48,557 nt of DNA from Azotobacter paspali (lineage in GTDB: Bacteria; Pseudomonadota; Gammaproteobacteria; Pseudomonadales; Pseudomonadaceae), in NCBI RefSeq assembly GCF_042434745.1, contig NZ_JBHLSS010000027.1; one strand, 5' to 3'. This document shows, piece by piece, positions 14,644-22,541 of the stretch (positions are counted from its first letter, which is position 1; the number at the start of each line of letters is the position of its first letter). A model generated the notes under the pieces. The model did not search any database, was not told where the DNA came from, and saw only the letters and a program-made list of their open reading frames with translations. The position numbers were made by a program, and so were the translations under genes.

Positions 14644-15408
14644 ATGCAGATTAAGGCGCTTAGCGAGTTCGATAGGGAACGTTACTCCAGGCAGTTGCGG
14701 ATCGAGGGCTTTGGCGAGGAAGGCCAGTTGCGCCTCAGGGGCGCCACCGTTCTGGTTTCCCGGGTGGGCGGCGTGGGCGGTACCGCGGCGATGAACCTGG
14801 TGCGTGCCGGGGTGGGGCGCCTGATCCTGGCGCACGGCGGCAAGGTGGTCCCGGAATACCTCAACCGCTGGCAACTGATCACGCCCGATGACCTGGACAG
14901 GCCCTGCGCGCAGGTCTGGGCGGAAAAGCTCGGGCAGATCGATGCGGACGTCGAGATCGTCACGGTGAACGAATACATCAACGAGGAAAACGTCGCCGAT
15001 CTCGTTTCCCAGGCCGACCTGGTGGTGGATGGCGCGCCGCTGTTCGAGGAGCGCTACCTGATGAACGACGAAGCCATGCGGCAGGGAAAGCCCCTGTGCA
15101 TGGGTGCGATGTTCGGCATGGAAAATTATGCGAGCACCTTCATTCCCGGCGAAAGCGCCTGCCTGCGCTGCGTGTTCCCGGAAAAGCCCGAGTACTGGAC
15201 GGACATGAAGGTGTTCCCGGCGATTGGCCCCGGTCCGGTGATCGTCGGAGCGACCATCGCCATGGAGGCGATCAAGGTGCTGACCGGCTTTGGCCAGCCG
15301 CTCAAGAACATACTCTGGTTCTTCGATCTCGAATCGAACACGACACGCTATCTCGAGATCGAGCGCGTGAAGGATTGCCCCGCCTGCGGGGCGAGCAGAA
15401 GCCACTGA
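14644..15408 (+). CDS. hesA: HesA-like ThiF-family protein
   Basis: The 254-residue ThiF-fold protein is shorter than its neighbour and lacks a rhodanese domain. The dinucleotide loop is changed to SRVGGVGGTA, and zinc-type pairs CLRC and CPAC are kept. It lacks the usual catalytic Cys region of MoeB. HesA proteins of this kind recur in nif clusters (cyanobacteria, Frankia, Paenibacillus), where a part in metal handling or cofactor assembly has been proposed. Two different E1-like proteins in series suggest division of labour: one activates the carrier, the other receives from it or binds metal. The symbol is by family resemblance only. Confidence 0.75.
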   Translation: MQIKALSEFDRERYSRQLRIEGFGEEGQLRLRGATVLVSRVGGVGGTAAMNLVRAGVGRLILAHGGKVVPEYLNRWQLITPDDLDRPCAQVWAEKLGQIDADVEIVTVNEYINEENVADLVSQADLVVDGAPLFEERYLMNDEAMRQGKPLCMGAMFGMENYASTFIPGESACLRCVFPEKPEYWTDMKVFPAIGPGPVIVGATIAMEAIKVLTGFGQPLKNILWFFDLESNTTRYLEIERVKDCPACGASRSH

Positions 15409-15424
15409 CTCCAGGAGAAAGACA

Positions 15425-15697
15425 ATGCCGACCCTTTTCGTGCCCGCGCCCTTCAGAAAGTCCGTCGAGGACCTGTCCAGACTGGAAGTCGGGGCAGGCT
15501 CCGTCAGCGCGCTGCTGCGGGAGGTCGATACGCGCTACCCGGGATTCAGTGCTCAACTGCATGGCCCGGATGGCAGCGTGAAGAAATACATCAGGATTTT
15601 CGTCAACGGGAAGGACATCAAGGCGCTCGACGGCATGGAAACGGCGCTCGATACCCGCGACGAAGTCTTCATCGTCTCGGCGATGGCCGGCGGCTGA
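15425..15697 (+). CDS. MoaD/ThiS-type ubiquitin-like sulfur carrier
   Basis: A 90-residue beta-grasp protein ending MAGG: the C-terminal Gly-Gly that E1-like enzymes adenylate and convert to a thiocarboxylate. The core shows VNGKDIKALDGMETALDTRDEVFIVSA, the usual MoaD/CysO region. It starts 16 bases after hesA with GGAGA just before. It resembles CysO-type carriers more than MoaD of the molybdopterin pathway, and no moaE or thiG lies nearby. It is the likely partner of the MoeZ-like enzyme; the sulfur acceptor is unknown. Confidence 0.85.
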   Translation: MPTLFVPAPFRKSVEDLSRLEVGAGSVSALLREVDTRYPGFSAQLHGPDGSVKKYIRIFVNGKDIKALDGMETALDTRDEVFIVSAMAGG

Positions 15698-15784
15698 GGC
15701 CGGTCCGAGGGTGTATCGGCCCGGTCATGGGATCGGGCGTCCAGCAAGCGTCGAACCTGCATTCGATGCATACGGGAGGTTGTT

Positions 15785-16312
15785 TTGAGTTCCATGGAAA
15801 GATCGTCGAAGTTCTTGTCGGTACTGGGTCTGGCGGTGTGTCTCGCGGGTAATGCGTTCGCCTCGCAGGCCTCGTCCGAGCGCCAGGCGGAAGTCGCCCG
15901 GCGCGGTGCCCAGGTAATGCCCTTTGCCCTGGCACAGACCACTCACATTTTCGAAAGAACGTCCGACGGCGGCATCCAGAAGGTCGTCCTGAAGGACGGG
16001 GCGGACCCCGCTCAACTGACGCTGATCCGCCGGCATCTGCAGGAGGTCGGCGAACAGTTCGCGAGGCGGGACTTCTCCGCGCCGGAAACCATCCACGGCC
16101 ACGACATGCCGGGCCTGGAGGCGCTCAGGAATGCCGCGCCGGGCGAGATGTCGGTGAGATACGCCGATATCCAGGACGGCGCGCAACTGCGCTTCACCGC
16201 TGGCAGGCCGGAACTGATCCATGCGATCCATGCCTGGATCGGCGCCCAGCTCGGCGACCACGGGGAGGATGCCGTGGAAGGCCATTCCGCGCATCGCCAT
16301 TCGATGCGCTGA
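15785..16312 (+). CDS. Exported protein with His-rich tail, unknown function
   Basis: The 175-residue product has a signal peptide (hydrophobic LSVLGLAVCLAG, cleavage probably after AFA near 27), a conserved-looking core (MPFALAQTTHIFERTSDGG and RNAAPGEMSVRYADIQDG) and a His-rich C-terminus (DHGEDAVEGHSAHRHSMR) suggesting metal binding in the periplasm. I recall similar proteins in other proteobacteria, often given unhelpful names. GGAGG at 15775-15779 is correctly placed for a TTG start at 15785; the ATG at 15794 is the alternative. It ends the plus-strand island and converges on vnfX. Confidence 0.7.
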   Translation: MSSMERSSKFLSVLGLAVCLAGNAFASQASSERQAEVARRGAQVMPFALAQTTHIFERTSDGGIQKVVLKDGADPAQLTLIRRHLQEVGEQFARRDFSAPETIHGHDMPGLEALRNAAPGEMSVRYADIQDGAQLRFTAGRPELIHAIHAWIGAQLGDHGEDAVEGHSAHRHSMR

Positions 16313-16339
16313 GCCTTCGGCGCCCCCGTACGGAAATGG

Positions 16340-16888
16340 CTATTCCAGCTCCTCGATGGAGGTGATCAGGCGCAGGCCGTTGCCGGAGGGCGTGTGGGGC
16401 GCGGCGGGGTTCTGGGCCGCGCTGCGTTCGGCCTTGGCCTTGGCTCGCTCCACCCAGCTCAGGCCGCCGCAGTGCAGGGCCAGGCTGACCTCGTTGAGCA
16501 GGTCCTCGATGGTCTGGCCGGTACCGACGATGATCGGCTGGATACCGGCCATTATCAGTCGCTTGATCGACGAAGTACCGATCGAGGCGGCGTAGATCGC
16601 CGAGCAGCCTTCGAGGAATTTCAACTTGGCGATCACCTTGTCTTCCGGTGGCTTGGCGGCGAGACGCTCCAGTTCTTCGGCGCTGAGCTGCAGGTCGATG
16701 ATGTTGGTCTGCCCGTCCGACAGCGATTTGAAGCGGTTCTCGCCCTTCATGTTGGCCTGGACGAACTCGCCGACGCCGAGCAGTTCGGCGTAGCCCGGCG
16801 AAATGTCGTAGACCACCAGGGTGTCGGCGGCGCCGAAGTGCAGGTTGACGTTGACCCGGTCGTTGGACGCGAAAGCGACTTTGATCAT
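16340..16888 (-). CDS. vnfX: FeV-co precursor-binding protein VnfX
   Basis: The 182-residue NifX-family protein begins MIKVAFASNDRVNVNLHFGAA, the signature start of NifX and VnfX, and keeps the later LKFLEGCSAIYAASIGTSSIKRLI core. VnfX is known to bind NifB-co and a vanadium-containing cofactor precursor between NifB and VnfEN. A tail beyond about residue 147 (KAKAERSAAQNPAAPHTPSG and after) is low-complexity. The start codon overlaps the vnfN stop (ATGA), so it is the third gene of vnfENX. It faces the His-rich protein gene, with 27 bases between stops. Confidence 0.92.
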   Translation of the reverse strand: MIKVAFASNDRVNVNLHFGAADTLVVYDISPGYAELLGVGEFVQANMKGENRFKSLSDGQTNIIDLQLSAEELERLAAKPPEDKVIAKLKFLEGCSAIYAASIGTSSIKRLIMAGIQPIIVGTGQTIEDLLNEVSLALHCGGLSWVERAKAKAERSAAQNPAAPHTPSGNGLRLITSIEELE

Positions 16889-18267
16889 GCAGTGATGCTC
16901 CTCGCGGAAGGTGCGGCCACGCCGTCGAAATCCTGGCGCAGCGGCGAGTGGTAGGGGGCGATGCCGGCGCCCCGGGGGGCGAACAGGTTGGCCAGTTCGA
17001 AGAGCAACTGGCGCGCGCCGCGGTAGCCGACCCACAGGCGCGCCGCCGCGCCGTAGTGGTCGTACTGCGGGAAACCCGCGCGCAGCAGCGGGATGCCGAG
17101 GCGCTCGGCGCTCTGCAGGGCGTGGGAGTTGCCGATCAGCAATTGCGCGGAGGTTTCGCGGGCGCGTTCCTCCAGGTCCTCGAAGTCGCCGATTATCACT
17201 TCCTCAACGTTCAGCGTCTCCAGCACCGCGCTGCGGCAAGGGCTGACCGCTGCGACCAGGCGGGCACCGATGTCGTCGAGGAAGCGGCCGAGGGCGACCA
17301 ATTGGTCGGCGTCGGCACCGATGGCGATACGCGTGCCGCCGACCGGGACATAGCTGTCGACCATGGCGTCGAGCAGTTGCTCGCGCTGGCGCAGGATGCG
17401 CGCCGGCACCGGGCGGCTGGAGACATCGGCGAGCGCCTGGACGAAGGCGTCGCAGTCGGCCAGCGCGGTTAGTCCGGGTAGGCGCAGGTCCGGCACTCCG
17501 GTACGCGCCTGCAGCAGGTTGGCGGCACGGCCGAGGGAGTCGCCGATCACCAGGGTCAGCGCCGAACGGCCCATGGCGGCGATTTCCTGACGGGTGGTGC
17601 CGCCAGTGGTCAGGGTGGTGTAGCCCTGGGGCGTCAGGTGACCGTCGAGGGAGTCGGCCAGGTCGGGCAGGATCACCGCCTGCAGGCCGAAGCCCTCGAT
17701 CCACTCGCCGATCGCCTCGACATCGGCCGGGGTCAGCATCGATCCGGCCAGTAGGTTGACTTGGCAAGCCCGCTGCGCCGCCGGCACCACGCTATCGGGC
17801 ACCAGCGCCTCGATGATCGCCTCCAGCGCCAGGGCGTAGCCGCTTTCCAGCCCGCCGAGGGTGTCCGGGGTGTTCACCGCGACGACGCTGGCGCTTTCGC
17901 AGCGTCCGGCATGGAAGCTGCGCAGCCCGCGACGGATGTCGGCGCCCTGCATTTCCACCAGACCGGTGGTGATTAGCCCAACCACTTCCGGGTGATGCCC
18001 GTCGATCACCGTGGCCAGCCCTTCCTGCAGCCGCTCGTCGCTGCCGAGTATGGTGCTGGCCATGTCCAGTGCGGTGGTCTGCAAGGGGATGGGTTCGCGG
18101 AAGTGGCGGGTAAAGAACACCTTGCTGAACGCCGTGCAGCCCTGGGCGCCGTGTTCCAGCGGCAGGCTGCGGGACAGGCCGAGGAAGGCCAGCGCGGCAC
18201 CCATCGGCTGGCTGACGCGCAGCGGATTGACGCTCAGGGGCTTGTTGGTCTGGACGATCCGGGCCAT
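16885..18267 (-). CDS. vnfN: FeV-co scaffold subunit VnfN
   Basis: VnfN (460 aa) is the NifN-like partner of VnfE in the scaffold on which the FeV cofactor is finished. It resembles NifK/NifN with the early Cys in EHGAQGCTAFSKVFF, and lacks the full set of NifK P-cluster ligands, as NifN proteins do. The ATG at 18267 comes one base after the vnfE stop; the open frame extends upstream only as a shadow of vnfE. It is complete. Confidence 0.94.
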   Translation of the reverse strand: MARIVQTNKPLSVNPLRVSQPMGAALAFLGLSRSLPLEHGAQGCTAFSKVFFTRHFREPIPLQTTALDMASTILGSDERLQEGLATVIDGHHPEVVGLITTGLVEMQGADIRRGLRSFHAGRCESASVVAVNTPDTLGGLESGYALALEAIIEALVPDSVVPAAQRACQVNLLAGSMLTPADVEAIGEWIEGFGLQAVILPDLADSLDGHLTPQGYTTLTTGGTTRQEIAAMGRSALTLVIGDSLGRAANLLQARTGVPDLRLPGLTALADCDAFVQALADVSSRPVPARILRQREQLLDAMVDSYVPVGGTRIAIGADADQLVALGRFLDDIGARLVAAVSPCRSAVLETLNVEEVIIGDFEDLEERARETSAQLLIGNSHALQSAERLGIPLLRAGFPQYDHYGAAARLWVGYRGARQLLFELANLFAPRGAGIAPYHSPLRQDFDGVAAPSARSITA

Positions 18268-18268
18268 G

Positions 18269-19678
18269 TCAGGCCTCCTCCAGCAGCGCGGCCCGGGTGC
18301 TGGCGCGTACCCAGCGCGGCTCCTGGCGCACGCGCTGCCATACCGGGCTGTGCACGGCCAGCGCCAACTGGCGGGCCAATTCGACGAAACCGCCGTAGCC
18401 GGCGTAGCCGAAGTCGCGTTCGTGGTTGATGTCGAGGAACGCCAGGCGCGCCTTGAGCGCGGCGTACAGGTAGCGTCCGCCGGCGATGAGGATGTCGGCG
18501 CCGCTCTCAATGCAGGTGGCAATCAGCGCGCTCTGGTCGTTGTCGTCGATCATCCGGGCGTTCGGCCCCATCAGCTCGCGGATGCGCGCGCGGTCTTCCT
18601 CGGTGGATTTCTCGGTACCGGTGGCGATCACCTCAACGCCGAGGTCCTGCAGCGCCGAAACCACCGACCAGGATTTCACGCCGCCGGAGAAGATCAGCGC
18701 GCGCTTGCCGGCCAGTCGCTCGCGCCAGGGTTCGAGCGCCGCCCTGGCCTTGTTTTCCTCGCGCAGAATCAGCAGTTCGGTGCGTACCGACAGCGACGGG
18801 TCGCCGATCGCCTTGGCGAAGTCGCGCAGGGCCTGGGAGGTATCGGCGATACCGTAGAAGCTGCTCTCGAAGAACGGCGTACCGTAATCCTCGCGCAGGT
18901 GGCGGGCGACGTTGAGCATGGCTTTGGAGCAGACCACCATGTTGGCTTCGGCGCGGTGCATGGTCTGGACCTCGCGAAAGCGCGCGTCGCCGGACAGGGT
19001 GCAGAGAATGCGCAGGCCGAGTTCGTCGAACAGTGGCGCGATGCGCCAGAACTCGCCGGCGATGTTGTATTCGCCGATCAGGTTGACGTCGTGTACCGTG
19101 ATGCCGTGGCCGACGGCGCCTTGCGGCAGCGGCGCCGGTTCGCGGGTACCTATGACGTGGCGGTAGAGGGTTTCGCCGGCGATGCGGTTGCCCAGGCTCT
19201 TGGTGCCGTAGAAACCGGCGCCGTCCACCGGAATCACCGGCACGCCCCAGCGCTGACTGGCGTCGCGGGCCACCGCTTCGATGTCGTCGCCCTGCATCGC
19301 CGGCACGCAGGTGCCGTAGACGAACACCGCCTGCGGCTGGTAGCGCTCGACCGCCCGGCGAATGGCGTGGAACAGCTTTTTCTCGCCGCGGCCCATGATC
19401 ACGTCGACGTCGGACAGCTCGGTGGTCATGCCCAGGCGGTACAACTGCGGGCCGGAGGAGCTGCTGCCGCGCAGGTCCCAGGAACTGCCGGCACAGCCGA
19501 TCGGACCGTGGACGATGTGCGCGGCGTCGGCGATCGGCAGGATGGCGATCTGCGCGCCGTCGAAGGCACAGCCGCCCTGGGTGGCTCCCGGGCGCGAACG
19601 CGAGCAGCCGGTTTTGCCCGCCGTGTTGTGGGTGCAGGCCGGCTCGTCGAGCAGGTTCTGGATTTCGGTCTGATTCAT
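18269..19678 (-). CDS. vnfE: FeV-co scaffold subunit VnfE
   Basis: VnfE (469 aa) is the NifE-like scaffold subunit. Cluster-region cysteines appear in QGGCAFDGA, HGPIGCAGSSWD and YGTCVPAMQGDD, and the segment RCHEANMVVCSKAM-like region (HRAEANMVVCSK) corresponds to the cofactor Cys of NifD-type proteins. It is the first gene of vnfENX, with a sigma-54 promoter about 100 bases upstream and VnfA sites beyond. The ATG at 19678 starts MNQTEIQNLLDEPAC. Confidence 0.94.
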   Translation of the reverse strand: MNQTEIQNLLDEPACTHNTAGKTGCSRSRPGATQGGCAFDGAQIAILPIADAAHIVHGPIGCAGSSWDLRGSSSSGPQLYRLGMTTELSDVDVIMGRGEKKLFHAIRRAVERYQPQAVFVYGTCVPAMQGDDIEAVARDASQRWGVPVIPVDGAGFYGTKSLGNRIAGETLYRHVIGTREPAPLPQGAVGHGITVHDVNLIGEYNIAGEFWRIAPLFDELGLRILCTLSGDARFREVQTMHRAEANMVVCSKAMLNVARHLREDYGTPFFESSFYGIADTSQALRDFAKAIGDPSLSVRTELLILREENKARAALEPWRERLAGKRALIFSGGVKSWSVVSALQDLGVEVIATGTEKSTEEDRARIRELMGPNARMIDDNDQSALIATCIESGADILIAGGRYLYAALKARLAFLDINHERDFGYAGYGGFVELARQLALAVHSPVWQRVRQEPRWVRASTRAALLEEA

Positions 19679-19776
19679 CGTCCCTCTCCGGACGGGCGAC
19701 GCCCGTCGCGTGCGGTGGATGGAAAGGTGCGGTCCGCCGGGCGGAGCGCCCCGTCGCGAACCCCTGCAGGAGCTGG

Positions 19777-19792
19777 AGCAAAGGTCGCGCCA
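19777..19792 (-). promoter_or_regulatory. Sigma-54 (-24/-12) promoter of vnfENX
   Basis: The minus strand reads TGGCGC-GACCT-TTGCT, one mismatch from the -24 consensus TGGCAC and a perfect -12 TTGCT, with correct spacing. The expected start is near 19766. Confidence 0.8.
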
Positions 19793-19867
19793 ATCGCGCA
19801 AGACCCGCGTGCCTGAAGGGTTGCGGCAAGGTTTTTCGGAGGGGACGTACCGTGGCGAACGATCCCT

Positions 19868-19881
19868 GTACGCGGTGGTAC
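19868..19881. promoter_or_regulatory. VnfA-binding site upstream of vnfENX
   Basis: GTAC-GCGGTG-GTAC is a perfect GTAC-N6-GTAC element about 75 bases upstream of the -24/-12 promoter. Single GTACs also occur at 19847 (21 bases before the first half-site) and 19895 (17 bases after the second). The cluster lies just past the vnfA stop codon. Confidence 0.75.
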
Positions 19882-19905
19882 TTTCACGCGGGCGGTACGC
19901 CGCGC

Positions 19906-21474
<1,569 letters not shown>

Positions 21475-21523
21475 GGGAATGACCACTCCTGTCTGGCGTT
21501 CTGTCTGGCGCATGGGACTCTAC

Positions 21524-21814
21524 TCAGGGGGCCGGCAGTACGCGCACCGAGGGATTGTCGAGCACCTTGACCAGTTCGCGGCGTACGCCGCCGAGCGTCT
21601 GGGCGGACATGGCGCAGCCGACGCAGGCGCCCTTGAGGCGCAGGCGGACGATATTGTCTTGTACGGCGACCAGCTCCAGATCGCCCCCGTCGCGCTGCAC
21701 GCCAGGGCGCAGGCGCTCGACGGTTTCGCGCACCAGCGGCAGGGACTCGGCGGGGATGGGCGTGATCGCGAGGGCGGTTGCAATTTCCTCGGTATCCAGC
21801 GGCGGGTTGGACAT
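21524..21814 (-). CDS. Nfu-type iron-sulfur carrier (NifU C-terminal domain)
   Basis: The 96-residue protein is a free-standing NifU C-terminal domain: VQRDGGDLELVAVQDN followed by the cluster site C-V-G-C (KGACVGCAMSAQTL), which assembles and passes on 4Fe-4S clusters. GGAGG precedes the ATG at 21814. It is the first gene of an apparent operon with vnfA, and a ModE box lies upstream. The natural inference is that it supplies clusters for V-nitrogenase maturation or for VnfA itself. Confidence 0.88.
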   Translation of the reverse strand: MSNPPLDTEEIATALAITPIPAESLPLVRETVERLRPGVQRDGGDLELVAVQDNIVRLRLKGACVGCAMSAQTLGGVRRELVKVLDNPSVRVLPAP

Positions 21815-22037
21815 GGCTTGCCTCCTCGGGCTGTGCCCGCGAACGACTTCTGGCGTGCGGCGCGCCAGGGCGGCGGGCGGATTGTCGGATGCGCCGCCTT
21901 CCGTCGCGAAGGCAGCGCAGGTCATTCGGGCGAATGCATGACCTGCCCGGACGGGCCGGACAGCGGGCGAACAGATCCTTCTCCCGCCCAGGACTCGGGT
22001 TCCTGGCTGGCGGGGCCAATGGGCAGTGTAGGGCAAG

Positions 22038-22061
22038 CGCTATATATCCGTAAATATAACG
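22038..22061. promoter_or_regulatory. ModE box upstream of nfu-vnfA
   Basis: CGCTATATA and AATATAACG are separated by 6 bases, matching the ModE operator pattern CGnTATATA-N6-TATATAnCG in all but one or two positions. It stands out as a short AT-rich palindrome in GC-rich DNA, about 224 bases upstream of the nfu start. Molybdate-loaded ModE bound here would repress nfu-vnfA and, through it, the whole vnf system. The rest of 21815-22113 shows nothing else I can support. Confidence 0.8.
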
Positions 22062-22084
22062 CTGACGGGGGCGTCGATGGGAGA

Positions 22085-22106
22085 GGGCGGAGCGTCAGCT
22101 CCGCCC
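22085..22106 (-). terminator. Possible terminator hairpin after ridA
   Basis: GGGCGGAGC pairs with GCTCCGCCC around a 4-base loop, 8 bases past the ridA stop on the minus strand. The T-run is poor, so termination strength is doubtful. Confidence 0.4.
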
Positions 22107-22113
22107 ATGGGTT

Positions 22114-22497
22114 TCAGCCGAGGACCAGGATGCCGTCCATCTCCACCTGCGCGCCACGCGGCAGGGAGGCGACGCCGATGGCGGCACGGGCCGGGTAGGG
22201 CTGCGCGAAGTAGCGGCCCATGACTTCGTTGACCTTGGCGAAGTGGGCCAGGTCGGTGAGGAAGATGTTCAGCTTGACGATGTCGGCGAACGAGCCGCCG
22301 GCCGCCTCGACGACCGCCTTAAGGTTCTCGAACACCCGCACGGTCTGGGCTTCGAAGTCTCCTTCGACCAGTTCCATGGTTCCGGGATCGAGTGGGATCT
22401 GTCCGGACAGGTAGACGGTGTCGCCGGCCCTGATCGCCTGGGAGTAGGTGCCGATGGCGGCGGGGGCCTTGTCGCTGTTGATCACGCTCTTGCTCAT
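22114..22497 (-). CDS. ridA: RidA-family enamine/imine deaminase
   Basis: The 127-residue protein is a typical Rid-family member that hydrolyses reactive 2-aminoacrylate and related imines to keto acids and ammonia in the cytoplasm. It has the conserved IGTYSQAI, the GQIPLDP segment and the active-site Arg in YPARAAIGVASLPRGAQVEMDG. AAGGAG lies before the ATG at 22497. It follows spoT by 44 bases, as in pseudomonads; the frame upstream of the ATG is shadow. Confidence 0.92.
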   Translation of the reverse strand: MSKSVINSDKAPAAIGTYSQAIRAGDTVYLSGQIPLDPGTMELVEGDFEAQTVRVFENLKAVVEAAGGSFADIVKLNIFLTDLAHFAKVNEVMGRYFAQPYPARAAIGVASLPRGAQVEMDGILVLG

Positions 22498-22541
22498 GGA
22501 AAGCTCCTTCGGGGATGTTCCGGGCGGCGCGGCTTCGGCGC

